From: Chloroflexota bacterium
GTDB lineage: Bacteria > Chloroflexota > Dehalococcoidia > Dehalococcoidales > JAUYDJ01
DNA length: 10,497 nucleotides
Assembly (NCBI GenBank): GCA_030690025.1
Contig: JAUYDJ010000164.1
Coordinates: forward strand, 1-10,497
Direction of reading: 5' to 3'
The notes below the pieces were generated by a model. It ran no database searches. It saw nothing but the letters and a program-made list of their open reading frames with translations, and was not told where the DNA came from. The position numbers and the translations under genes were made by a program. Below are positions 1 to 6,457 of the stretch, piece by piece (the first letter of the stretch is position 1; every line of letters begins with the position of its first letter).

Positions 1-96
1 CAGTTTGTCCTCGATTTTCGGTGGGGCTGAGGCTTTCGCATATGAGCTTCTCGTAGGAACTGTCATAGGAACTCCAATCGGGTCTTCAGCATTCAC
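1..96 (-). CDS. 5' end of an unidentified gene, possibly group II intron reverse transcriptase (partial)
   Basis: An open frame starts at a GTG (94-96) and runs off the left edge of the window, giving 32 codons. It begins VNAEDPIGVPM and ends APPKIEDKL. An in-frame TAA lies a few codons upstream, so the GTG is the first usable start, and an AAGG Shine-Dalgarno stretch lies 5 bases before it. A second start, ATG at codon 11, is possible. The ending IEDKL resembles the region just before the 'LW..v...eNL..A' block at the N-terminus of many group II intron maturases, but the fragment is too short to prove this. The 380 bases upstream could then be intron RNA. This assignment is inference from a short, weakly matching N-terminus; the gene start itself is moderately supported. 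Confidence 0.35.
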   Translation of the reverse strand, partial: MNAEDPIGVPMTVPTRSSYAKASAPPKIEDKL

Positions 97-479
97 GTTT
101 ACCTTTTCCGCCGAATAGGTCGCTTATGTGACGGTTGGGAACAAGCGGGCCGTCCCGGGTCGACCGCACCGGGTCAACCACAATCCTCGATTGACACCGC
201 TTGCCATACCGGTGAATCCGGCCCTTTCGGTGACAGGCGCGCTGCGTCAATTCCCTTTGACCCAACGACTCGCTAATTCTCAACATCTCACCGTGATATT
301 TTGGTGCTCATGTGCCTTGTTTATTTCTGTACTCGCCATGCCCCCTTCTAAAATGAGCCGATGCTCAATAAACCATCCGCCAAACAACAGCTCCGTTGCT
401 GGCCAGGCTAAACGTTGGCTGGTCCCTGCGCAACGTTTCACTGCCACCACAAATCGGCTATGTCCCGGCTGGTTAAAGA
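97..479. other. Non-coding stretch between partial gene and prepilin
   Basis: No convincing gene is seen on either strand. Open frames here (128-493 plus, 86-286 minus) have no Shine-Dalgarno and arginine/proline-rich compositions typical of non-coding frames. Short inverted repeats occur, for example TGAGC-CGAT-GCTCA near 354-368. If the gene at 1-96 is an intron maturase, this stretch would be the structured domain I-III RNA of the intron, but I could not recognise a GUGYG 5' end or a domain V. Confidence 0.3.
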
Positions 480-842
480 CTAATAGCCGGTAGTTACCTG
501 CGTTACGTTGCCGCTGGTGCCATTGGAATAGGTACCTTTAGTCGTTTCCACCCGCAGGTAATTTGGATATAACGGATTGCCGGTAGGGAAAGCAGACATA
601 GTGGCGGTCGCTGTGGTAGCAGTGACTGAGGCTAGACCTTCCTTGGCCATCATGGAATCCAGAGCGGTCTGCACAATGTCCAGTTCAGCCGCGGCTCCTT
701 GAGTCTGGCCGAACCCAATCATTCCGGTTACATTGGGGAGAACGATGGCAGCCAGTACCGCCAGAAGGGTGAACACGATGAGCAGCTCCACCAACGTGAA
801 GCCCTTATTGTCCCGGTGCATTGTTTTAAAGATACGTTTCAT
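480..842 (-). CDS. Type IV prepilin / pseudopilin
   Basis: This 120-residue protein has a short basic leader ending in KG (residues 13-14) followed by FTLVELLIVFTLLAVLAAIV. That is the classical class III signal: prepilin peptidase cuts between Gly14 and Phe15, and Glu at mature position +5 (residue 19) is present. The hydrophobic helix spans about residues 16-36. The remaining 85 residues are small, rich in Thr, Ala and Gly, and contain no cysteine. The mature length of 106 residues is short, closer to minor pilins or streamlined major pilins. The ATG at 840-842 was chosen because AAAGGAGTG lies 6 bases upstream; an in-frame GTG at 900-902 with an even better ribosome site would add 20 residues to the leader. 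It lies downstream of the HTH gene on the same strand (116-base gap), so co-transcription is likely. The product would be assembled into a surface pilus or secretion pseudopilus. Confidence 0.88.
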   Translation of the reverse strand: MKRIFKTMHRDNKGFTLVELLIVFTLLAVLAAIVLPNVTGMIGFGQTQGAAAELDIVQTALDSMMAKEGLASVTATTATATMSAFPTGNPLYPNYLRVETTKGTYSNGTSGNVTQVTTGY

Positions 843-898
843 TTGTTTCACTCCTTTGTTTTTATCTTCCGCATTTGTTGCTCCATATTGCTCACCTA

Positions 899-915
899 TC
901 ACATATATCACCTCC
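899..915 (-). promoter_or_regulatory. Strong Shine-Dalgarno followed by an ATG-TGA minimal ORF and an in-frame GTG
   Basis: Bases 907-915 read GGAGGTGAT on the minus strand, a nine-base perfect complement to the 3' end of 16S rRNA. Six bases after its GGAGG is ATG (902-904), followed at once by TGA (899-901), a start-stop unit. Overlapping it in another frame is a GTG (900-902) in frame with the prepilin 60 bases downstream. The site therefore offers either an N-terminally extended prepilin or a minimal upstream ORF before the prepilin's own start at 842. Which is used cannot be told from the sequence. Confidence 0.5.
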
Positions 916-958
916 CATTAAACTTCCAACTTCCTGGTTAATGCCTTCCTTTTCCAAG

Positions 959-1168
959 TTATCTATCTACGCTCACCCGGTTGGCCTCCAGGCTCAGCTT
1001 ATCTATTTCCTGCTCGGTAAAGAGCCTCCATTTTCTCCTGTCCCGGTATTCACGTATGTCCAGGCTTCCTTCTTTTACCCAACGCAACAGAGTGCTTCTA
1101 CTAATGCCGACCATCTGGCAGGCTTCGGAGGTCCGGTAAAAGGTCTGACCATTCACTATCATAGGCAT
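959..1168 (-). CDS. Small helix-turn-helix DNA-binding protein (excisionase/MerR-like HTH)
   Basis: This 69-residue protein consists almost entirely of one winged-HTH-type domain. 'YRTSEACQMVGISRSTLLRW' (about residues 11-30) is the helix-turn-helix, and 'RRKWRLFTEQEIDKL' (about 44-58) is the wing and following helix, as in the HTH_17/excisionase and MerR-like families. No effector, dimerisation or catalytic domain is present. The start at 1166-1168 is supported by GGGAGGAG seven bases upstream; an ATG two codons later lacks that spacing. It precedes the prepilin gene on the same strand, which suggests a local regulator of pilin expression. A decayed phage or plasmid excisionase is the alternative, but the clean ribosome site and conserved pattern argue for an intact gene. 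Confidence 0.8.
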   Translation of the reverse strand: MPMIVNGQTFYRTSEACQMVGISRSTLLRWVKEGSLDIREYRDRRKWRLFTEQEIDKLSLEANRVSVDR

Positions 1169-1639
1169 ATCTGTGCTCCTCCCAAGGTTGCTACAGTTTG
1201 ACCTTATTTGTTACAGGCTGGTATATGTTGAAAGTGTATGATATATAACATTTTTGCATTTGCCGGTATCTTGGGAATACTATGTTACCCCCCATTTCGT
1301 ATGGAGGTTTCCTCCTAGTTTGCATTGCCGCGCCTCGATAATACGTCACTAATATGTTCTATCCGACCTCCCGATGCTCCAAGCGGGAATGGCCCCGGTA
1401 GCGAGTTCGCCCTCGCTATTATTGCCCACGCGGCTATGCTGGTGAAAACAGGCAACCGCAGGAATAACAGAGGAGGTAATATTGGGCCGGGTTGTAAGCA
1501 GGAATGTACCGCTGGCAAAACGCTATAAGGATATCAATAGAGGCAAATTATAAGGACACCATGTCTATAACTATAATAAGGCTACTTTCGTTTTGAATCC
1601 CAGAAGCTAATCTGTAACGGTCAATGGTGAATTGATGGT
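1169..1639. other. Leader and non-coding region upstream of the HTH-pilin genes
   Basis: This stretch of about 470 bases has no supported gene; overlapping open frames on both strands at 1315-1528 lack ribosome sites and are not recognisable. Read on the minus strand, it is the upstream region of the HTH gene. It holds alternative hairpins at 1288-1315 and an AT-rich segment at about 1200-1260 that could contain the promoter, although no clear -35/-10 pair stands out. Positions 1530-1639 show nothing recognisable. Confidence 0.4.
1288..1315 (-). promoter_or_regulatory. Mutually exclusive hairpins in the leader of the HTH-pilin genes
   Basis: On the minus strand, GGAGG (1315-1311), AAA, CCTCC (1307-1303) forms a tight hairpin. 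The same CCTCC plus the following A can instead pair with TGGGGG (ending near 1288) across the loop TACGAAA. The two pairings share one strand and cannot coexist, as in a switch. The element lies about 120-150 bases upstream of the HTH start. The flanking GCAAACT and the ACGAAA stretch vaguely recall the c-di-GMP-I (GEMM) riboswitch core, which commonly controls pilin genes, but key positions such as GACGCAAAGCC are not matched, so no class is assigned. Confidence 0.3.
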
Positions 1640-1984
1640 CTAAACGCTCGGAGCAAAGGACGCCACAAACGTTCTTAATTTAGACCTTCTCGTCGTGACC
1701 GCCATCTGCCCTATGTCTTTGACCTGCGCCCAAATTACCTTCACCCACTTTTCGGGCAACAGCATCACCGCAGCGAAGTGGTCCGCCAGCAACTCGTTAA
1801 AGGAGCCTTCCTGATTACAAGCTGTTTTCTTAAACACAGGCTTGGCTTTACCATGGGCCAGGATATGGAAAATCTCATGATACAGGGTGAACCTCTGTCT
1901 GGCTGAGGTGTCGTTACTGTTGAGGTGAATCAACCAGCAGTCGCTCAACCGCCAGACAGCGCCGTGGTGTGATTGGGGAGACAA
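1640..1984 (-). pseudogene. Truncated ImmA/IrrE-family metallopeptidase remnant
   Basis: This 114-codon frame carries the zinc-peptidase core of the ImmA/IrrE (DUF955) family. 'RQRFTLYHEIFHILAHG' holds the HExxH motif (His36, Glu37, His40), and 'FNELLADHFAAVMLLPEKW' (residues 62-80) supplies the third zinc ligand region and the family's 'ExxADxFAA.LLxP' signature. Proteins of this family cleave repressors to induce mobile elements or DNA-repair genes. Family members normally have about 50 more residues before 'WLIHLNS'. Here the frame is closed by a TGA just upstream, the only start is a TTG without a ribosome site, and the tRNA 3' end follows within 20 bases. The C-terminus after about residue 92 also loses family resemblance. 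The gene appears beheaded and inactive, probably the relic of an element once integrated at the tRNA; no integrase or XRE partner remains. An unusually short functional protein is less likely. Confidence 0.6.
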
Positions 1985-2003
1985 GTCCCCCTGTCACGTC
2001 TGA

Positions 2004-2078
<75 letters not shown>

Positions 2079-2147
2079 CTAACTCGATTCTATTTTAGCC
2101 CGAAAACTGATGCCTGTAAAGGGGGAGCGCTTCGGGTATTATTTGCA

Positions 2148-2221
2148 TTTGGTTGCTGTGTCATTGCGAGTCCCGACCTGTCGGGGCTCGCAATGACAGG
2201 TTTAAGATAGCAACAACCAAA
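2148..2221. repeat. Intergenic hairpin repeat element (TCATTGCGAG type)
   Basis: Bases 2159-2198 form a near-perfect hairpin: TGTCATTGCGAG pairs with CTCGCAATGACA (12 bp), extended by TCCCGA/TCGGGG around the loop CCTG, giving 18 bp with one G-T pair. Outside it, TTTGGTTGCT (2148-2157) is matched by AGCAAC (2209-2214) and the overlapping CAACCAAA (2214-2221), giving interrupted outer arms. The TCATTGCGAG core is a widespread intergenic repeat arm in environmental bacterial genomes (from memory). The structure, without coding capacity and between a tRNA and a gene, suggests a small MITE- or REP-like repeat. It could also act as a terminator-like structure, but no T tract follows. Confidence 0.65.
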
Positions 2222-2277
2222 ACCGAAGAGAACCGAGCTTCGTCAAATTCCGCCACTGAACTCCTGATTGCTCCGCC

Positions 2278-2306
2278 TTGAAATTGCAGCAGATGTTGAT
2301 TATCAA
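2278..2306 (+). promoter_or_regulatory. Candidate promoter of the phosphoketolase gene
   Basis: TTGAAA (2278-2283) and TATCAA (2301-2306) are separated by 17 bases, close to the sigma-70 consensus spacing. This would leave a leader of about 70 bases before the phosphoketolase start. The -10 box matches four of six consensus positions, so the call is tentative. Confidence 0.35.
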
Positions 2307-2381
2307 ACCCCTTTCTTTTAGGATTAGAGGGAGACAAAGGATTGAAATCGAAAGACCCCAATGTAAAGGAGGAGGTGCTGT

Positions 2382-4796
2382 ATGAGCAAACGGGAACCCC
2401 TGTCCCCCGGACTACTGCGAAAGATGGATGCCTACTGGCGTGCTGCCAACTATCTGTCCGTCGGCCAAATCTACCTGTATGACAATCCGCTATTAAAAAA
2501 GCCATTGAAGCTTGAACACGTGAAGCCGAGGTTGCTCGGCCATTGGGGCACCACACCGGGGTTGAACTTCATCTATTTGCATCTCAACCGCATCATCAAG
2601 AAATACGACCTGAACGCCATCTTTGTTACCGGCCCCGGTCACGGAGGACCGGGTGTGGTGGCCAACACTTACCTGGAAGGTACATACAGCGAACTATACC
2701 CTAACGTCACGCAGGACGAGCCGGGCATGAAACGTTTGTTTACCCAGTTCTCTTTCCCCGGCGGCATCCCCAGCCACACCGCCCCGGAAACCCCGGGGTC
2801 AATAAACGAAGGCGGCGAGTTAGGTTATTCTTTGGCTCACGCGTATGGCGCTGCGTTTGACAATCCCAACCTGCTGGTTGCCTGCGTGGTAGGCGATGGT
2901 GAGGCGGAGACCGGAGCGCTGGCCACCAGCTGGCATTCGAACAAATTTCTTAATCCGGTCCATGACGGTGCGGTCCTGCCCATCCTGCACCTGAACGGCT
3001 ACAAGATTGCCAACCCCACCGTGCTGGCGCGTATCAGCCACGAGGAATTGGAGGCGCTTTTCCGCGGCTACGGTTACAACCCGTATTTCGTGGAGGGAGA
3101 CCAGCCTGACAAACTCCACCAGCTCATGGCGGGCACACTGGACAGGGTCGTCGCCGAAATCAAAAATATCCAGACCGAGGCGCGCGCCAATGGATTCAAA
3201 AAGCGACCAGCCTGGCCAATGATTATTCTCCGCACACCCAAGGGATGGACGGGGCCGAAGGAGGTAGACGGCCTGCCCGTCGAAGGCACGTGGCGCTCTC
3301 ATCAGGTGCCGCTTTCGGAGCTGGCCACCAAACCCGAACACTTGAAGATGCTTGAGGAGTGGATGAAAAGCTACCAGCCACAGGAACTATTCGACCAGAC
3401 CGGCAGGCTTGTCTCGGAACTGGCGGAACTCGCGCCGAAAGGCGAGCGACGCATGGGGGCCAACCCACATGCCAATGGAGGTGTTCTCCTGCACGATATG
3501 AGAATGCCCGACTTCCGGGATTATGCCGTCGCCGTTCCCCAACCGGGTCGTGTCGAGGCGGAGGCTACTCTGGTCATGGGCGCGTTCCTGCGCGACGTGA
3601 TGAAATTGAACTTGAAGAGTCGCAACTTTCGTGTCTTTGGCCCGGACGAGACAGCCTCTAACCGTCTGACGCGTCTGTTCGACATTACGGATAGAATGTC
3701 CGCTGCCGAAATCCTGGAAACTGATAGTCATGTATCACCCGACGGCCGCGTCATGGAGGTGCTGAGCGAGCATCTGTGCCAGGGCTGGCTGGAAGGCTAC
3801 CTTCTCACCGGCCGGCATGGCCTGTTCTCCTGCTACGAAGCGTTCATTCATATCGTGGATTCCATGTTCAACCAGCACGCCAAGTGGCTTAAGGTGACGC
3901 GTGGAATACCGTGGCGACGGCCTATCGCCTCGCTGAATTATCTGCTCACCTCGCATGTGTGGCGGCAGGACCACAATGGCTTCAGCCACCAGGACCCTGG
4001 TTTCATTGACCACGTGGTGAACAAGAAGGCCGATGTTATCCGAGTGTATCTTCCGCCCGACGCCAATACTCTGCTGTCGGTGACCGACCATTGCCTGCGC
4101 AGCCGCCATTATGTCAATGTCATCGTTGCCGGCAAGCAGCCCCAGTTGCAGTGGCTGAACATGGAGTCCGCCATTAAGCACTGCACCGCCGGGCTCGGCA
4201 TCTGGGAATGGGCCAGCAATGACGCAGGCGCCGAACCTGACGTAGTGATGGCCTGCGCCGGCGATGTGCCTACACTGGAGACGCTGGCGGCCGTCGAGAT
4301 ACTCCGCCATCACTTCCCGGAACTGAAGGTCCGCGTCATTAACGTGGTTGACCTGATGACGCTGCAACCGCAAAGCGAGCATCCTCACGGCCTGAACGAC
4401 AAGGACTTCGATGTCCTCTTCACCAGGGACAAACCCATCATCTTCGCCTTTCACGGCTACCCATGGCTGATTCATCGCCTCACCTATCGCCGGACGAACC
4501 ATAACAACTTGCATGTCCGTGGCTACAAAGAGGAGGGGGCGACTACCACCCCCTTTGACATGGTGGTGCTCAATGACCTCGACCGTTTTCACCTTGCAGG
4601 CGACGTGATTGACCGTGTGCCCAGTTTGGGCTCGCGGGCTGCCTACGCCAAGCAGTATATCCGCGACCGGCTGCTCGACCACAAAAACTACATTCGCAAG
4701 TACGGCGAAGACATGCCGGAGATTAAGCACTGGAAATGGAGTCTGGATGCAGCAGGAAAAGAAAGACAAGGGTCAGATGGCATGAGGAGTAAATGA
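2382..4796 (+). CDS. xfp: Phosphoketolase (xylulose 5-phosphate / fructose 6-phosphate)
   Basis: This complete 804-residue thiamine diphosphate enzyme belongs to the XFP family. It cleaves xylulose 5-phosphate (and often fructose 6-phosphate) with inorganic phosphate into acetyl phosphate and glyceraldehyde 3-phosphate (or erythrose 4-phosphate), in the cytoplasm. Visible motifs are GHWGTTPG (53-60), GPGHGGPG (84-91), the thiamine/magnesium motif GDGEAETG (171-178) followed by NGYKIANPT (205-213), and in the C-terminal half the conserved [20 protein letters not shown] (about residues 524-543). The length matches the family's usual 790-830 residues, with no gaps or frameshifts. AAAGGAGGAGGT ends 5 bases before the ATG, fixing the start. 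It ends in TGA, so UGA is a true stop in this genome. Acetate kinase or phosphotransacetylase, the usual partners, are not in the window. Whether it prefers xylulose 5-phosphate or accepts both substrates cannot be told from sequence alone. Confidence 0.96.
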   Translation: MSKREPLSPGLLRKMDAYWRAANYLSVGQIYLYDNPLLKKPLKLEHVKPRLLGHWGTTPGLNFIYLHLNRIIKKYDLNAIFVTGPGHGGPGVVANTYLEGTYSELYPNVTQDEPGMKRLFTQFSFPGGIPSHTAPETPGSINEGGELGYSLAHAYGAAFDNPNLLVACVVGDGEAETGALATSWHSNKFLNPVHDGAVLPILHLNGYKIANPTVLARISHEELEALFRGYGYNPYFVEGDQPDKLHQLMAGTLDRVVAEIKNIQTEARANGFKKRPAWPMIILRTPKGWTGPKEVDGLPVEGTWRSHQVPLSELATKPEHLKMLEEWMKSYQPQELFDQTGRLVSELAELAPKGERRMGANPHANGGVLLHDMRMPDFRDYAVAVPQPGRVEAEATLVMGAFLRDVMKLNLKSRNFRVFGPDETASNRLTRLFDITDRMSAAEILETDSHVSPDGRVMEVLSEHLCQGWLEGYLLTGRHGLFSCYEAFIHIVDSMFNQHAKWLKVTRGIPWRRPIASLNYLLTSHVWRQDHNGFSHQDPGFIDHVVNKKADVIRVYLPPDANTLLSVTDHCLRSRHYVNVIVAGKQPQLQWLNMESAIKHCTAGLGIWEWASNDAGAEPDVVMACAGDVPTLETLAAVEILRHHFPELKVRVINVVDLMTLQPQSEHPHGLNDKDFDVLFTRDKPIIFAFHGYPWLIHRLTYRRTNHNNLHVRGYKEEGATTTPFDMVVLNDLDRFHLAGDVIDRVPSLGSRAAYAKQYIRDRLLDHKNYIRKYGEDMPEIKHWKWSLDAAGKERQGSDGMRSK

Positions 4797-4949
4797 AACT
4801 CAGCGCACAATTTGAGGCAAGTTGCGCGATTTGATATAGACTCCCGAATGCGTTACTATGAAATTGAGGGTATCTTAAGTGGCTCCGGGAACCAATGTGA
4901 ACAAACAACGGTTCAAACGTGGAATATGTACACTCGAGACATTGAAGCT

Positions 4950-5744
4950 ATGCCTGGCAAAGCCGCTATCAGTCTCGTATTCTTCATATTCGTGCTTATC
5001 TCTCTGCTGCCTTTTTCCGCCGGCTGCGGCAATCCTACTTCCGCCGAAAGGGGGAATAGCAACACTAACGAAGTGACTATACCGCTGCTGGATACCTTGA
5101 CCCCAACGGCCATAAGAACGGCCACCTTCTCGCTGGGCTGATTCTGGGGAGTCGACTCCCAGTTCGGGAGCGTGGAAGGCGTAGTCCGCACTCGCGTGGG
5201 TTACGCAGGCGGGACAACTAAAAATCCCACATATCATAATATCGGTGACCATAGCGAGACCATCCAGGTCGACTATGACCCCTCCCGCATATCTTATCAA
5301 GGATTACTGGACATCTTCTGGAATAGCCACAACCCCACCGATGGTGTCTGGTCAGGGCAATATAAGAACATGATTCTGTGCCAGGATGACGAGCAAAAAC
5401 GGGAGGCATTGGAATCCAAGCAGCAGGTGGAGTCGCGCCTGGGGCAGACGGTAGTGACGGATATCCTGCCACTGACCGCATTCTACGTGGCTGAGGACTA
5501 TCATCAGAAGTTTTATCTGCGGCAGGCACCGCAGCTAATGAAAGACCTCTCCGCCATCTATCCGGACCAGAAGGACTTCATGAATTCCACAGCGGCCGCC
5601 CGCCTCAACGGATACGTAGGCGGCTACGGTAGTTTGGACACTTTGAAGGAACAGCTGAACAGCTTTGGATTATCTGAAACGGGAAACCAAAAATTGCTGG
5701 ATATTACCGGAGCAGGTTTGACAGCCGTTTGCCCGGTCCGTTAA
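4950..5744 (+). CDS. msrA: Peptide-methionine (S)-S-oxide reductase MsrA, predicted selenoprotein read through TGA 5139-5141, exported
   Basis: MsrA reduces methionine-S-sulfoxide in proteins. Two ORFs in one frame join across TGA 5139-5141, where the family motif GCFWGVE reads G-TGA-FWGVD; the codon replaces exactly the nucleophilic Cys, so I read it as selenocysteine 64 of 264. The flanks are conserved on both sides: ATFSLG before, then GYAGG (84-88), NPTY (92-95), the HxE glutamate (Glu103), YDPSRISY (109-116) and EDYHQKFYL (182-190). Cys261, four residues from the end, could be the resolving residue. The N-terminus (1-26) is a hydrophobic signal segment ending LPFSAGC, lipobox-like though with Ser at -3, so an envelope-anchored protein is likely. 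The start is uncertain: no strong Shine-Dalgarno is seen, and in-frame ATGs at 4848 and 4926 are alternatives. Classical MsrA has RQGNDxGTQYRS after HDPT; here HNPT is followed by a shorter stretch ending GQYKN, so the usual Asp seems absent. A nonsense mutation is the alternative, less likely given position and hairpin. Confidence 0.82.
5153..5172 (+). promoter_or_regulatory. Candidate bacterial SECIS hairpin of msrA
   Basis: Starting 12 bases after the TGA, CG-A-CTCCC pairs with GGGAG-CG around the five-base loop AGTTC, leaving one bulged A. The apical loop begins 20 bases after the TGA and has G at its second position. This fits the general bacterial SECIS pattern (loop about 16-37 bases from UGA, a G in the first two loop positions), as I recall it. 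A competing hairpin, CTGGG/CCCAG (5144-5162), is possible but puts its loop too close to the TGA. The element lies inside the coding frame, as bacterial SECIS elements do, and would recruit SelB. Confidence 0.6.
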
Positions 5745-5753
5745 TAGGTCGCT

Positions 5754-5768
5754 GGGCTCCTGGAGCCC
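5754..5768 (+). terminator. GC-rich hairpin just after msrA
   Basis: GGGCTC, loop CTG, GAGCCC forms a perfect 6-bp stem starting 10 bases after the msrA stop. No T tract follows, so it is at best a weak or factor-assisted terminator or an mRNA-stabilising end. The remaining bases to 5922 show nothing else recognisable. Confidence 0.3.
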
Positions 5769-5922
5769 TCAAATCCCCTCCCCCTGATTTGGACTACTTC
5801 GCTTCACATCATTGCCTCTTTTTCATACTACCACGCATGAAAAAGTCGCACAAATTGATGTGCTGCTTACGGCATATCGATGTCAAAGAATGCTCTACAC
5901 CAGGTTATGGCTGTTGGCTAAA

Positions 5923-6249
5923 TCAGCTAACCCGTTTCTCAGCCAAATTACCCGCCCACGGTAACTTATACATTGTTCCCTGGTAAGCTTTGAGCATCAA
6001 TACTATCCAGAGTATGAACCCGAGCACGAAAATTAACCAGCCAAGCACAACGCCGATAAAAGGTATCCAACCCAGAACAATGCCAGCAATTGTGAGGACA
6101 CCAAATACATAAATCGACTGAATGGCATGGAAGCGGACAAACTTGTTCTCCTTTTCTATAAGGATAAACACCAGGCCGCTTATCCACCCCAGGACGTAAC
6201 ATAATAACCCGGCAACATTTTCCTGTAATCCCGTAGAGGTCTTCTCCAT
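5923..6249 (-). CDS. Small DUF4870 (Tic20-like) membrane protein
   Basis: This 108-residue protein has three hydrophobic segments (about 12-31, 46-62 and 63-86). Between the first two lies the family hallmark FVRFHAIQS (37-45), preceded by a charged IEKENK turn. This is the DUF4870/Tic20-like pattern: a short N-terminal polar stretch, one membrane helix, the FHAxQS motif, then a helical pair. The function of bacterial members is unknown. The start is supported by GGAGG eight bases upstream, and the length is normal for the family. It is convergent with msrA (178 bases between stops) and has no obvious operon partner: the radical SAM gene upstream on the same strand ends 208 bases before it. 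It is probably transcribed alone. Confidence 0.85.
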   Translation of the reverse strand: MEKTSTGLQENVAGLLCYVLGWISGLVFILIEKENKFVRFHAIQSIYVFGVLTIAGIVLGWIPFIGVVLGWLIFVLGFILWIVLMLKAYQGTMYKLPWAGNLAEKRVS

Positions 6250-6457
6250 TTTCCTTCCCTCCTTACCTTAATAGCTGGATATGCAACAGTATATCATGAT
6301 TGGTCAAGCGTCAATATCTCCTCTCGGGTCTATTGGCAAAACTGGATTGATATATACATAAAGAAAGAGGCTACCGAAGCCCTGCGATATACGGGGTCAC
6401 AGGTGGTTATTGCCAGGCCCTCAGCGACTGCTCCAAAGTGAAAGAAATAAACCCATA

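Noticed and set aside
128..493. Plus-strand 121-codon ORF
   Set aside because: It has no Shine-Dalgarno, is rich in Arg, Pro and Ser, overlaps the end of the prepilin gene, and shows no recognisable motif.
2161..2556. Minus-strand ORF covering the hairpin repeat and the xfp start
   Set aside because: It overlaps the repeat, the xfp promoter and the xfp 5' end, and resembles no protein family.
3735..4769. Long minus-strand ORF (344 codons) inside the phosphoketolase gene
   Set aside because: It is antisense to conserved phosphoketolase sequence, has no ribosome site, and its His/Val-rich composition is typical of a shadow frame.
4803..4828. GCGCA/TGCGC hairpin after xfp as a terminator
   Set aside because: The stem is only 5 bp with a 15-base loop and no T tract follows.
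4794..5141. Genome-wide reassignment of UGA to an amino acid
   Set aside because: TGA terminates xfp, the DUF4870 gene and the aminotransferase gene at normal family lengths.
5130..5175. msrA as a frameshifted or stop-inactivated pseudogene
   Set aside because: Both halves share one frame, the only interruption is TGA at the exact catalytic Cys codon, all downstream motifs are intact, and a SECIS-like hairpin follows. A pseudogene cannot be fully excluded without genome-level sel genes.
6340..6440. Plus-strand open stretch that translates to a plausible-looking peptide (KKEATEALRYTGSQVV)
   Set aside because: It lacks a start codon and ribosome site, is under 50 codons, and has no recognisable family; it may be chance or a decayed fragment.
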